Below, piece after piece: positions 8,673 to 21,122 of a stretch of DNA of 32,598 nt. Numbering within the stretch: position 1 is the stretch's first letter; each line of letters starts with the position of its first letter. The DNA comes from Saccoglossus kowalevskii (lineage: Eukaryota > Hemichordata > Enteropneusta > Harrimaniidae): positions 1 to 32,598 of the forward strand of contig NW_003122999.1 in assembly GCF_000003605.2 (NCBI RefSeq), given 5' to 3'. The translations under genes and the position numbers were made by a program. The notes under the pieces are model-generated. The model made no database searches, had not been told where the DNA came from, and saw nothing but the letters and a program-made list of their open reading frames with translations.

Positions 8673-9633
8673 GTGCAAAGTGATCACAAAGTTTGTAGAT
8701 GTATTTGTATATTTGCCCTAAGTTATTGGCATATAGAAACCCGCAATTGTAAAGTCAAACAAATGAATGAAAGCGAGATGAAAACAGCCTATATTAGCAG
8801 AGTATCTAATGAGCTGACTGACCGTAAAGATGATGGAAACAGCATGCAAAGTTGGTAAAAGCGTTCAAAACGTTGGCGGAGTTGCAAGTATATATAACCT
8901 AAGTCATTGGAATGCCAACCCCGCAGTTAAATTTCAAAAATATTAAGTATATGTCTAGAAAATTTTCTATATGTAAGCAGATTATCGCCACTGCGAACCG
9001 AAAATCGAAGACAAACTGCTTACAAAGTTATAAAAAGCGATTGCAAAGTTTGTAGATTCGTTTGGCAATGTTACATATGATATTATATTCACGGGTTCTA
9101 TAGTCAAAAGTTCGAAAACGTAAATATATATTTCGCACATTGCCGTTAAAGTAGCGTACTATCAGTCGGAGCATGTACAGGTCATAGGTCAATTCAAGAA
9201 GTTACTTGTACAAACGCTATCAAGTTTAATTTAAAACAGTTTCAAAAATGAAATAGCCGCCAGTTTGAGTATATTTCATATTACCTAAGCAGTAGTGTTG
9301 GTAGTTGAAGAGACAAAGTTTAAAGTTAAGCTCAATCGGGCATGGTTAGTTCTTGCATGGGAGACTGCCTGAAAAAACAGCTGGGGATTTTTTTTTGATT
9401 TCATCACATACATATCAAAGATATGAGACAACGTTCGTACATCTTTTTTTTTCACTGTGATGTAAATTATTTTTAGTAGAAAGACATGGAAATTTAGGCT
9501 TGTTTCCAAATTCATGAACATTTTTCCAATTTCCCTATTATTTTCGGAGATCAAGTTTTTGACGCTGTCGGCTCATAGTGGGGTTTGACCTGTTAAGTTA
9601 ACGTGAAAAGTCGTACAAAGTGAACGCAAAGTT
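8673..9633 (+). repeat. Satellite unit 10 (type II mosaic, 961 bp)
   Basis: ATTGGAATGCC is a type I base in an otherwise type II unit. GTTGGTAAAAGCG, GCAAGTATAT and AATATTAAG are shared with unit 21. Private bases include ATGAATGAAAGC, TATCTAATGAG, GATGGAAAC and AATTTTCTATATG. The preceding AAGTTTTTGACG and GGCTCATAG recur before unit 11. The 5S-like segment is 9323-9387 and the T-run 9388-9396. Confidence 0.95.
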
Positions 9634-10593
9634 GTGCAAAGTGATCACAAAGTTTTTAGATGTATTTGTATGTTTGTCCTAAGTTGTTGGCATATAGAAA
9701 CCCGCAATTGTAAAGTCAAACAAATGAATAAAAGCGAGATGAAAACAGCCTATATTAGCAGAGTATCAAATGAGCTGACACTGACCGTAAAGATGATAGA
9801 AACAGCATGCAAAGTTGATAAAAGCGTTCAAAACGTTGGCGGAGTTGCATGTATATATAACCTAAGTCACTGCAATGCCAACCCCGCAGTTAAATTTCGA
9901 AAACATTAAGTATATGTCTAGAAAATTCCCGATATGTAAGCAGATTATCGCCACTGCGAACCGAAAATCGAAGAAAAACTGCTTACAAAGTTATAAAAAG
10001 CGATTGCAAAGTTTGTAGATTCGTTTGGCAATGTTACATATGATATTATATTGACGGGTTCCATAGTCAAAAGTTCGAAAACGTAAATATATATTTCGCA
10101 CATCGCCGTTAAAGTAGCGTACTATCAGTCGGAGCATGTACAGGTCATAGGTCAATTCAAGAAGTTACTTGTACAAACGCTATCAAGTTTAAAACAGTTT
10201 CAAAAATGAAATAGCCGCCAGTTCGAGTATATATCAAATTACGTAAGCAGGAGTGTGGGTAGTTGAAGAGACAAAGTTTAAAGTTAAGTTCAATCGGGCA
10301 TGGTTAGTTCTTGCATGGGAGACTGCCTGAAAAAAACAGCCGGGGATTTTTTTTTTTTGATTTCATCACATACATATCAAAGATATGAGACAACGTTCGT
10401 GCATCTTTTTTTCACTGTGATGTAAATTATTTTTAGTAGAAAGAAATGGAAATTTAGGCTTGTTTCCAAATTCATGAACATTTTTCCAATTTCCCTATTA
10501 TTTTCGGAGATCAAGTTGGTGACGCTGTCGGCACGTAGTGGGGTTTGACCTGTTAAGTTACCGTGAAAAGTCGTACAAAGTGGACGCAAAGTT
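9634..10593 (+). repeat. Satellite unit 11 (type II mosaic, 960 bp)
   Basis: GAGCTGACACTGACC carries a 2-bp insertion. Private bases are GTTTTTAGATG, GTTTGTCCTAAG, GTCACTGCAATG, GAAGAAAAACTG and CACATCGCCG. The 5S-like segment is 10281-10346, with GTTAAGTTC, and the T-run is 12 T at 10347-10358. Confidence 0.95.
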
Positions 10594-11552
10594 GTGCAAA
10601 GTGATTACAAAGTTTGTAGATGTATTTGTATGTTTGACCTAAGTTGTTGGCATATAGAAACCCGCAATTGTAAAGTCAAACAAATGAATAAAAGCGAGAT
10701 GAAAACAGCCTATATTAGCAGAGTATCATATGAGCTGACTGACCGTAAAGATGATAGAAACAACATGCAAAGTTGATAAAAGCGTTCAAAACGTTGGCGT
10801 AGTTGCATGTATATATAACCTAAGTCATTGGAATGCCAAGCCCGCAGTTAAATTTCGAAAACATTAAGTATATGTCTAGAAAATTCCCGATATGTAAGCA
10901 GATTATCGCCACTGCGAACCGAAAATCAAAGACAAACTGATTACAAAGATATAAAAAGCGATTGCAAAGTTTGTAGATTCGTTTGGCAATGTTACATATG
11001 ATATTATATTGACGGGTTCCATAGTCAAAAGTTCGAAAACGTAAATATATATTTCGCACATTGCCGTTAAAATAGCGTACTATCAGTCGGAGTATGTAGA
11101 GGTCATAGGTCAATTCAAGAAAATACTTGTACAAATGCTATCAAGTTTAAAACAGTTTCAAAAATGAAATAGCCGCCAGTTCGAGTATATTTCAAATTAC
11201 GTAAGCAGTAGTGTGGGTAGTTGAAGAGACAAAGTTTAAAGTTAAGCTTAATCGGGTATCGTTAGTTCTTGCATGGGAGACTGCCTGAAAAAAACAGCCG
11301 GGGATTTTTTTTTTTTTTGATTTCATCACATACATATCAAGATATGAGACAACGTTCGTGCATCTTTTTTTCACTGTGATGTAAATTATTTTTAGTAGAA
11401 AGAAATGGAAATTTAGGCTTGTTTCCAAATTCATGAACATTTTTCCAATTTCCCTATTATTTTCGGAGATCATGTTGGTGACGCTGTCGGCACATAGTGT
11501 GGTTTGACCTGTTAAGTTACCGTGAAAAGTCGTACAAAGTGAACGCAAAGTT
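10594..11552 (+). repeat. Satellite unit 12 (type I/II mosaic, 959 bp)
   Basis: The first part has type I bases (GATTACAAAG, GTTTGACC, ATTGGAATG) and the rest is type II. Private bases are TATCATATGAG, AACAACATG, GGCGTAGTTG, CCAAGCCCG, AAAATCAAAG and GATTACAAAGATATA. The hairpin loop is shortened to AA (TATCAAGATATG). The 5S-like segment is 11239-11304 and the T-run 11305-11318. Confidence 0.95.
11239..11304 (+). pseudogene. 5S rRNA-derived segment, variant form in unit 12
   Basis: This is the same 5S-like segment with a variant middle, GCTTAATCGGGTATCGTTAG, changing the intermediate element from CATGG to TATCG. Box C is as in other units. Units 20 and 21 carry a close relative of this variant (GCTTAATAGGGTATCG with AGTTTTTGC), so the three units share ancestry here. 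The downstream T-run at 11305-11318 is the longest in the window at 14 T. Confidence 0.8.
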
Positions 11553-12508
11553 GTGCAAAGTGATCACAAAGTTTGTAGATGTATTTGTATGTTTGCCCTA
11601 AGTTGTTGGCATATAGAAACCCGCAATTGTAAAGTCAAACAAATGAATAAAAGCGAGATGAAAACAGCCTATATTAACAGAGTATCACATGAGCTGACTG
11701 ACCGTAAAGATGATAGAAACAGCATACAAAGTTGATAAAAGCGTTCAAAACGTTGGCGGAGTTGCATGTATATATAACCTAAGTCATTGCAATGCCAACC
11801 CCGCAGTTAAATTTCGAAAACATTAAGCATATGTCTAGAAAATTCACGATATGTAAGCAGATTATCGCCACTGCGAACCGAAAATCGAAGACAAACTGCT
11901 TACAAAGTTATAAAAAGCGATTGCAAAGTTTGTAGATTCGTTTGGCAATGTTACATATGATATTATATTGACGGGTTCCATAGTCAAAAGTTCGAAAACG
12001 AAAGTACATATTTCGCACATTGCCGTTAAAGTAGCGTACTATCAGTCGGAGCATGTATAGGTCATAGGTCAATTCAAGAAGTCACTTGTACAAACGCTAT
12101 CAAGTTTAAAACAGTTTCAAAAATGAAATAGCCGCCAGTTCGAGTATATTTCAAATTACGTAAGCAGGAGTGTGGGTAGTTGAAGAGACAAAGTTTAAAG
12201 TTAAGCTCAATCGGGCATGGTTAGTTCTTGCATGGGAGACTGCCTGAAAAAAACAGCCGGGGATTTTTTTTTTGTTTTCATCACTTACATATCAAAGATA
12301 TGAGACAACGTTCGTGCATCTTTTTTTCACTGTGATGTAAATTATTTTTAGTAGAAAGAAATGGAAATTTAGGCTTGTTTCCAAATTCATGAACATTTTT
12401 CCAATTTCCCTATTATTTTCGGAGATCAAGTTGGTGACGCTGTCGGCACATAGTGGGGTTTGACATGTTAAGTTACCGTGAAAAGTCGTACAAAGTGAAC
12501 GCAAAGTT
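11553..12508 (+). repeat. Satellite unit 13 (type II, 956 bp)
   Basis: This is the first unit with AACGAAAGTACA. AGCATACAAAG, TAAGCATATG and TTGTTTTC after the T-run all recur together in unit 28. ATTCACGAT is private. The 5S-like segment is 12198-12263 and the T-run 12264-12273. Confidence 0.95.
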
Positions 12509-13464
12509 GTGCAAAGTGATCACAAAGTTTGTAGATGTATTTGTATGTTTGCCCTAAGTTGTTGGCATATAGAAACCCGCAATTGTAAAGTCAAACAAAT
12601 GAATAAAAGCGAGATGAAAACAGCCTATATTAACAGAGTATCACATGAGCTGACTGACCGTAAAGATGATAGAAACAGCATGCAAAGTTGATAAAAGCGT
12701 TCAAAACGTTGGCGGAGTTGCATGTATATATAACCTAAGTCATTGCAATGCCAACCCCACAGTTAAATTTCGAAAACATTAAGTATATGTCTAGAAAATT
12801 CCCGATATGTAAGCAGATTATCGCCACTGCGAACCGAAAATCGAAGACAAACTGCTTACAAAGTTATAAAAAGCGATTGTAAAGTTTGTAGATTCGTTTG
12901 GCAATGTTACATATGATATTATATTGACGGGTTCCATAGTCAAAAGTTCGAAAACGAAAGTACATATTTCGCACATTGCCGTTAAAGTAGCGTACTATCA
13001 GTCGGAGCATGTATAGGTCATAGGTCAATTCAAGAAGTCACTTGTACAAACGCTATCAAGTTTAAAACAGTTTCAAAAATGAAATAGCCGCCAGTTCGAG
13101 TATATTTCAAATTACGTAAGCAGGAGTGTGGGTAGTTGAAGAGACAAAGTTTAAAGTTAAGCTCAATCGGGCATGGTTAGTTCTTGCATGGGAGACTGCC
13201 TGAAAAAAACAGCCGGGTATTTTTTTTTTGATTTCATCACTTACATATCAAAGATATGAGACAACGTTCGTGCATCTTTTTTTCACTGTGATGTAAATTA
13301 TTTTTAGTAGAAAGAAATGGAAATTTAGGCTTGTTTCCAAATTCATGAACATTTTTCCAATTTCCCTATTATTTTCGGAGATCAAGTTGGTGACGCTGTC
13401 GGCACATAGTGGGGTTTGACCTGTTAAGTTACCGTGAAAAGTCGTACAAAGTGAACGCAAAGTT
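12509..13464 (+). repeat. Satellite unit 14 (type II, 956 bp)
   Basis: It is nearly the type II consensus. Private bases are CCCCACAG and GATTGTAAAG. The 5S-like segment is 13154-13219, ending GCCGGGTA, and the T-run is 13220-13229. Confidence 0.95.
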
Positions 13465-14420
13465 GTGCAAAGTGATCACAAAGTTTGTAGATGTATTTGT
13501 ATGTTTGCCCTAAGTTGTTGGCATATAGAAACCCGCAATTGTAAAGTCAAACAAATGAATAAAAGCGAGATGAAAACAGCCTATATTAACAGAGTATCAC
13601 ATGAGCTGACTGACCGTAAAGATGATAGAAACAGCATACAAAGTTGATAAAAGCGTTCAAAACGTTGGCGGAGTTGCATGTATATATAACCTAAGTCATT
13701 GCAATGCCAACCCCGCAGTTAAATTTCGAAAACATTAAGTATATGTCTAGAAAATTCCCGATATGTAAGCAGATTATCGCCACTGCGAACCGAAAATCGA
13801 AGACAAACTGCTTACAAAGTTATAAAAAGCGATTGCAAAGTTTGTAGATTCGTTTGGCAATGTTGCATATGATATTATATTGACGGGTTCCATAGTCAAA
13901 AGTTCGAAAACGAAAGTACATATTTCGCACATTGCCGTTAAAGTAGCGTACTATCAGTCGGAGCATGTATAGGTCATAGGTCAATTCAAGAAGTCACTTG
14001 TACAAACGCTATCAAGTTTAAAACAGTTTCAAAAATGAAATAGCCGCCAGTTCGAGTATATTTCAAATTACGTAAGCAGGAGTGTGGGTAGTTGAAGAGA
14101 CAAAGTTTAAAGTTAAGCTCAATCGGGCATGGTTAGTTCTTGCATGGGAGACTGCCTGAAAAAAACAGCCGGGTATTTTTTTTTTGATTTCATCACTTAC
14201 ATATCAAAGATATGAGACAACGTTCGTGCATCTTTTTTTCACTGTGATGTAAATTATTTTTAGTAGAAAGAAATGGAAATTTAGGCTTGTTTCCAAATTC
14301 ATGAACATTTTTCCAATTTCCCTATTATTTTCGGAGATCAAGTTGGTGACGCTGTCGGCACATAGTGGGGTTTGACCTGTTAAGTTACCGTGAAAAGTCG
14401 TACAAAGTGAACGCAAAGTT
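13465..14420 (+). repeat. Satellite unit 15 (type II, 956 bp)
   Basis: It carries AGCATACAAAG (also in units 13, 16, 19 and 28) and a private ATGTTGCATATG. The 5S-like segment is 14110-14175 and the T-run 14176-14185. Confidence 0.95.
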
Positions 14421-15377
14421 GTGCAAAGTGATCACAAAGTTTGTAGATGTATTTGTATGTTTGCCCTAAGTTGTTGGCATATAGAAACCCGCAATTGTAA
14501 AGTCAAACAAATGAATAAAAGCGAGATGAAAACAGCCTATATTAACAGAGTATCACATGAGCTGACTGACCGTAAAGATGATAGAAACAGCATACAAAGT
14601 TAATAAAAGCGTTCAAAACGTTGGCGGAGTTGCATGTATATATAACCTAAGTCATTGCAATGCCAACCCCGCAGTTAAATTTCGAAAACATTAAGTATAT
14701 GTCTAGAAAATTCCCGATATGTAAGCAGATTATCGCCACTGCGAACCGAAAATCGAAGACAAACTGCTTACAAAGTTATAAAAAGCGATTGCAAAGTTTG
14801 TAGATTCGTTTGGCAATGTTACATATGATATTATATTGACGGGTTCCATAGTCAAAAGTTCGAAAACGAAAGTACATATTTCGCACATTGCCGTTAAAGT
14901 AGCGTACTATCAGTCGGAGCATGTATAGGTCATAAGGTCAATTTCAAGAAGTCACTTGCACAAACGCTATCAAGTTTAAAACAGTTTCAAAATGAAATAG
15001 CCGCCAGTTCGAGTATATTTCAAAATACGTAAGCAGGAGTGTGGGTAGTTGAAGAGACAAAGTTTAAAGTTAAGCTCAATCGGGCATGGTTAGTTCTTGC
15101 ATGGGAGACTGCCTGAAAAAAACAGCCGGGTATTTTTTTTTTGATTTCATCACTTACATATCAAAGATATGAGACAACGTTCGTGCATCTTTTTTTCACT
15201 GTGATGTAAATTATTTTTAGTAGAAAGAAATGGAAATTTAGGCTTGTTTCCAAATTCATGAACATTTTTCCAATTTCCCTATTATTTTCGGAGATCAAGT
15301 TGGTGACGCTGTCGGCACATAGTGGGGTTTGACCTGTTAAGTTACCGTGAAAAGTCGTACAAAGTGAACGCAAAGTT
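14421..15377 (+). repeat. Satellite unit 16 (type II, 957 bp)
   Basis: Small insertions give CATAAGGTCAATTTCAAG where others read CATAGGTCAATTCAAG. AAAGTTAATAAAAG and ACTTGCACAAAC are private. TTTCAAAATACG is shared with unit 18. The 5S-like segment is 15067-15132 and the T-run 15133-15142. Confidence 0.95.
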
Positions 15378-16333
15378 GTGCAAAGTGATCACAAAGTTTG
15401 TAGATGTATTTGTATGTTTGCCCTAAGTTGTTGGCATATAGAAACCCGCAATTGTAAAGTCAAACAAATGAATAAAAGCGAGATGAAAACAGCCTATATT
15501 AACAGAGTATCACATGAGCTGACTGACCGTAAAGATGATAGAAACAGCATGCAAAGTTGATAAAAGCGTTCAAAACGTTGGCGGAGTTGCATGTATATAT
15601 AACCTAAGTCATTGCAATGCCAACCCCGCAGTTAAATTTCGAAAACATTAAGTATATGTCTAGAAAATTCCCGATATGTAAGCAGATTATCGCCACTGCG
15701 AACCGAAAATCGAAGACAAACTGCTTACAAAGTTATAAAAAGCGATTGCAAAGTTTGTAGATTCGTTTGGCAATGTTACATATGATATTATATTGACGGG
15801 TTCCATAGTCAAAAGTTCGAAAACGAAAGTACATATTTCGCACATTGCCGTTAAAGTAGCGTACTATCAGTCGGAGCATGTAGAGGTCATAGGTCAATTC
15901 AAGAAGTTAATTGTACAAACGCTATCAAGTTTAAAACAGTTTCAAAAATGAAATAGCCGCCAGTTTGAGTATATTTCAAATTACCTAAGCAGTAGTGTTG
16001 GTAGTTGAAGAGACTAAGTTTAAAGTTAAGCTCAATCGGGCATGGTTAGTTCTTGCATGGGAGACTGCCTGAAAAAAACAGCCGGGGATTTTTTTTTGAT
16101 TTCGTCACATACATATCAAAGATATGAGACAACGTTCGTGCATCTTTTTTTTCACTGTGATGTAAATTATTTTTAGTAGAAAGACATGGAAATTTAGGCT
16201 TGTTTCCAAATTCATGAACATTTTTCCAATTTCCCTATTATTTTCGGAGATCAAGTTGGTGACGCTGTCGGCACATAGTGGGGTTTGACCTGTTAAGTTA
16301 CCGTGAAAAGTCGTACAAAGTGAACGCAAAGTT
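15378..16333 (+). repeat. Satellite unit 17 (type II mosaic, 956 bp)
   Basis: The second half changes to the unit-8-like form: CAGTTTGAG, ATTACCTAAGCAGTAG, GTGTTGG, GAGACTAAG, TTTCGTCAC and AAAGACATGG. The pair of units 17 and 18 resembles units 24 and 25. The 5S-like segment is 16023-16088 and the T-run 16089-16097. Confidence 0.95.
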
Positions 16334-17288
16334 GTGCAAAGTGATCACAAAGTTTGTAGATGTATTTGTATGTTTGCCCTAAGTTGTTGGCATATAGAAA
16401 CCCGCAATTGTAAAGTCAAACAAATGAATAAAAGCGAGATGAAAACAGCCTATATTAGCAGAGTATCAAATGAGCTGACTGACCGTAAAGATGATAGAAA
16501 CAGCATGCAAAGTTGATAAAAGCGTTCAAAACGTTGGCGGAGTTGCATGTATATATAACCTAAGTCATTGCAATGCCAACCCCGCAGTTAAATTTCGAAA
16601 ACATTAAGTATATGTCTAGAAAATTCCCGATATGTAAGCAGATTATCGCCACTGCGAACCGAAAATCGAAGACAAACTGCTTACAAAGTTATAAAAAGCG
16701 ATTGCAAAGTTTGTAGATTCGTTTGGCAATGTTACATATGATATTATATTGACGGGTTCCATAGTCAAAAGTTCGAAAACGAAAGTACATATTTCGCACA
16801 TTGCCGTTAAAGTAGCGTACTATCAGTCGGAGCATGTAGAGGTCATAGGTCAATTCAAGAAGTCACTTGTACAAACGCTATCAAGTTTAAAACAGTTTCA
16901 AAAATGAAATAGCCGCCAGTTCGAGTATATTTCAAAATACGTAAGCAGGAGTGTGGGTAGTTGAAGAGACAAAGTTTAAAGTTAAGCTCAATCGGGCATG
17001 GTTAGTTCTTGCATGGGAGACTGCCTGAAAAAAACAGCAGGTGATTTTTTTTTGATTTCATCACTTACATATCAAAGATATGAGACAACGTTCGTGCATC
17101 TTTTTTTCACTGTGATGTAAATTATTTTTAGTAGAAAGAAATGGAAATTTAGGCTTGTTTCCAAATTCATGAACATTTTTCCAATTTCCCTATTATTTTC
17201 GGAGATCAAGTTGGTGACGCTGTCGGCACATAGTGGGATTTGACCTGTTAAGTTACCGTGAAAAGTCGTACAAAGTGAACGCAAAGTT
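16334..17288 (+). repeat. Satellite unit 18 (type II, 955 bp)
   Basis: ATTAGCAGAGTATCAAATGAG is shared with unit 25. After box C it has a private ACAGCAGGTGA where others have ACAGCCGGGGA or GGGTA. GTGGGATTTGAC precedes the next unit. The 5S-like segment is 16979-17044 and the T-run 17045-17053. Confidence 0.95.
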
Positions 17289-18244
17289 GTGCAAAGTGAT
17301 CACAAAGTTTGTAGATGTATTTGTATGTTTGCCCTAAGTTGTTGGCATATAGAAACCCGCAATTGTAAAGTCAAACAAATGAATAAAAGCGAGATGAAAA
17401 CAGCCTATATTAACAGAGTATCACATGAGCTGACTGACCGTAAAGATGATAGAAACAGCATACAAAGTTGATAAAAGCGTTCAAAACGTTGGCGGAGTTG
17501 CATGTATATATAACCTAAGTCATTGCAATGCCAACCCCGCAGTTAAATTTCGAAAACATTAAGTATATGTCTAGAAAATTCCCGATATGTAAGCAGATTA
17601 TCGCCACTGCGAACCGAAAATCGAAGACAAACTGCTTACAAAGTTATAAAAAGCGATTGCAAAGTTTGTAGATTCGTTTGGCAATGTTACATATGATATT
17701 ATATTGACGGGTTCCATAGTCAAAAGTTCGAAAACGAAAGTACATATTTCGCACATTGCCGTTAAAGTAGCGTACTATCAGTCGGAGCATGTATAGGTCA
17801 TAGGTCAATTCAAGAAGTCACTTGTACAAACGCTATCAAGTTTAAAACAGTTTCAAAAATGAAATAGCCGCCAGTTCGAGTATATTTCAAATTACGTAAG
17901 CAGGAGTGTGGGTAGTTGAAGAGACAAAGTTTAAAGTTAAGCTCAATCGGGCATGGTTAGTTCTTGCATGGGAGACTGCCTGAAAAAAACAGCCGGGTAT
18001 TTTTTTTTTGATTTCATCACTTACATATCAAAGATATGAGACAACGTTCGTGCATCTTTTTTTCACTGTGATGTAAATTATTTTTAGTAGAAAGAAATGG
18101 AAATTTAGGCTTGTTTCCAAATTCATGAACATTTTTCCAATTTCCCTATTATTTTCGGAGATCAAGTTGGTGACGCTGTCGGCACATAGTGGGGTTTGAC
18201 CTGTTAAGTTACCGTGAAAAGTCGTACAAAGTGAACGCAAAGTT
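17289..18244 (+). repeat. Satellite unit 19 (type II, 956 bp)
   Basis: This is type II consensus with the AGCATACAAAG variant. The 5S-like segment is 17934-17999 and the T-run 18000-18009. Confidence 0.95.
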
Positions 18245-19206
18245 GTGCAAAGTGATCACAAAGTTTGTAGATGTATTTGTATGTTTGCCCTAAGTTGTTG
18301 GCATATAGAAACCCGCAATTGTAAAGTCAAACAAATGAATAAAAGCGAGATGAAAACAGCCTATATTAACAGAATATCACATGAGCTGACTGACCGTAAA
18401 GATGATAGAAACAGCATGCAAAGTTGATAAAAGCGTTCAAAACGTTGGCGGAGTTGCATGTATATATAACCTAAGTCATTGCAATGCCAACCCCGCAGTT
18501 AAATTTCGAAAACATTAAATATATGTCTAGAAAATTCCCGATATGTAAGCAGATTATCGCCACTGCGAACCGAAAATCGAAGACAAACTGCTTACAAAGT
18601 TATAAAAAGCGATTGCAAAGTTTGTAGATTCGTTTGGCAATGTTACATATGATATTATATTGACGGGTTCATAGTCAAAAGTTCGAAAACGTAAATATAT
18701 ATTTCGCACATTGCCGTTAAAGTAGCGTACTATCAGTCGGAGCATGTACAGGTCATAGGTCAATTCAAGAAGTTACTTGTACAAACGCTATCAAGTTTAA
18801 TTTAAAACAGTTTCAAAAATGAAATAGCCGCCAGTTCGAGCATATTTCAAATTACGTAAGCAGTAGTGTGCGTAGTTGAAGAGACAAAGTTTAAAGTTAA
18901 GCTTAATAGGGTATCGTTAGTTTTTGCATGGGAGACTGCCTGAAAAAAACAGCCGGGGATTTTTTTTTTGATTTCATCACATATATATCAAAGATATGAG
19001 ACAACGTTCGTGCATCTTTTTTTTTCACTGTGATGTAAATTATTTTTAGTAGAAAGACATGGAAATTTAGGCTTGTTTCCAAATTCATGAACATTTTTCC
19101 AATTTCCCTATTATTTTCGGAGATCAAGTTGGTGACGGTGTCGGCACATAGTGGGGTTTGACCTGTTAAGTTACCGTGAAAAGTCGTACAAAGTGAACGC
19201 AAAGTT
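18245..19206 (+). repeat. Satellite unit 20 (type II mosaic, longest class, 962 bp)
   Basis: The first part is type II consensus. From GACGGGTTCATAG (one base lost) it switches to AACGTAAATATATA, GTACAGGTC and GTTTAATTTAAAAC, as in unit 10. The 5S-like segment (18894-18959) has the variant GCTTAATAGGGTATCG and AGTTTTTGC shared with unit 21. The T-run is 18960-18969. Confidence 0.95.
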
Positions 19207-20167
19207 GTGCAAAGTGATCACAAATTTTGTAGATGTATTTGTATGTTTGCCCTAAGTTGTTGGCATATAGAAACTCGCAATTGTAAAGTCAAACAAATGA
19301 ATAAAAGCGAGATGAAAACAGCCTATATTAGCAGAGTATCAAATGAGCTGACTGACCGTAAAGATGATAGAAACAGCATGCAAAGTTGGTAAAAGCGTTC
19401 AAAACGTTGGCGGAGTTGCAAGTATATATAACCTAAGTCATTGGAATGCCAACCCCGCAGTTAAAATTCGAAAATATTAAGTATATGTCTAGAAAATTCC
19501 CTATATGTAAGCAGATTATCGCCACTGCGAACCGAAAATCGAAGACAAACTGCTTACAAAGTTATAAAAAGCGATTGCAAAGTTTGTAGATTCGTTTGGC
19601 AATGTTACATATGATATTATATTGACGGGTTCCATAGTCAAAAGTTCGAAAACGAAAGTACATATTTCGCACATTGCCGTTAAAGTAGCGTACTATCTGT
19701 CGGAGCATGTATAGGTCATAGGTCAATTCAAGACGTTACTTGTACAAACGCTATCACGTTTAATTTAAAACAGTTTCAAAAATGAAATAGCCGCCAGTTC
19801 GAGCATATTTCAAATTACGTAAGCAGTAGTGTGGGTAGTTGAAGAGACAAAGTTTAAAGTTAAGCTTAATAGGGTATCGTTAGTTTTTGCATGGGAGACT
19901 GCCTGAAAAAAACAGCCGGGGATTTTTTTTGTTATTTCATCACATATATATCAAAGATATGAGACAACGTTCGTGCATCTTTTTTTCACTGTGATGTAAA
20001 TTATTTTTAGTAGAAAGAAATGGAAATTTAGGCTTGTTTCCAAATTCATGAACATTTTTCCAATTTCCTTATTATTTTCGGAGATCAAGTTGGTGACGCT
20101 GTCGGCACATAGTGGGGTTTGACCTGTTAAGTTACCGTGAAAAGTCGTACAAAGTGAACGCAAAGTT
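19207..20167 (+). repeat. Satellite unit 21 (type II mosaic, 961 bp)
   Basis: GTTGGTAAAAGCG, GCAAGTATAT and AATATTAAG match unit 10. CACAAATTTTG alters the fourth phased motif, and unit 22 does too. It has GTTTAATTTAAAAC like units 9, 10 and 20. The 5S-like segment is 19857-19922 and the T-run only 8 T at 19923-19930, followed by GTTATTTC. Confidence 0.95.
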
Positions 20168-21122
20168 GTGCAAAGTGATCACAAATTTTGTAGATGTATT
20201 TGTATGTTTGACCTAAGTTGTTGGTATATAGAAACCCGCAATTGTAAAGTCAAACAAATGAATAAAAGCGAGATGAAAACAGCCAATATTAGCAGAGTAT
20301 CAAATGAGCTGACTGACCGTAAAGATGATAGAAACAGCATGCAAAGTTGATAAAAGCGTTCAAAACGTTGGCGGAGTTGCATGTATATATAACCTAAGTC
20401 ATTGGAATGCCAACCCCGCAGTTAAATTTCGAAAACATTAAGTATATGTCTAGAAAATTCCCGATATGTAAGCAGATTATCGCCACTGCGAACCGAAAAT
20501 CGAAGACAAACTGCTTACAAAGTTATAAAAAGCGATTGCAAAGTTTGTAGATTCGCTTGGCAATGTTACATATGATATTATATTGACGGGTTCCATAGTC
20601 AAAAGTTCGAAAACGAAAGTACATATTTCGCACATTGCCGTTAAAGTAGCGTACTATCAGTCGGAGCATGTATCGGTCATAGGTCAATTCAAGAAGTCAC
20701 TTGTACAAACGCTATCAAGTTTAAAACAGTTTCAAAAATGAAATAGCCGCCAGTTCGAGTATATTTCAAATTACGTAAGCAGGAGTGTGGGTAGTTGAAG
20801 AGACAAAGTTTAAAGTTAAGCTCAATCGGGCATGGTTAGTTCTTGCATGGGAGACTGCCTGAAAAAAACAGCCGGGTATTTTTTTTTTGATTTCATCACT
20901 TACATATCAAAGATATGAGACAACGTTCGTGCATCTTTTTTTCACTGTGATGTAAATTATTTTTAGTAGAAAGAAATGGAAATTTACGCTTGTTTCCAAA
21001 TTCATGAACATTTTTCCAATTTCCCTATTATTTTCGGAGATCAAGTTGGTGACGCTGTCGCACATAGTGGGGTTTGACATGTTAAGTTACCGTGAAAAGT
21101 CGTACAAAGTGAACGCTAAGTT
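20168..21122 (+). repeat. Satellite unit 22 (type I/II mosaic, 955 bp)
   Basis: GTTTGACCTAAG and ATTGGAATG are type I bases; the second half is type II consensus. Private bases are TTGGTATATAG, AGCCAATATT, ATTCGCTTGG, GTATCGGTC and TTTACGCTTG. It ends with the unit-8 haplotype GAACGCTAAG. The 5S-like segment is 20813-20878 and the T-run 20879-20888. Confidence 0.95.

Noticed and set aside
12292-12504. A roughly 70-residue open frame on the - strand in most type II units, and related 66-118-residue frames
   Set aside because: It starts at TTG, varies in length with T-run slippage, crosses the inverted repeat and resembles no known protein. It is a by-product of repetition.
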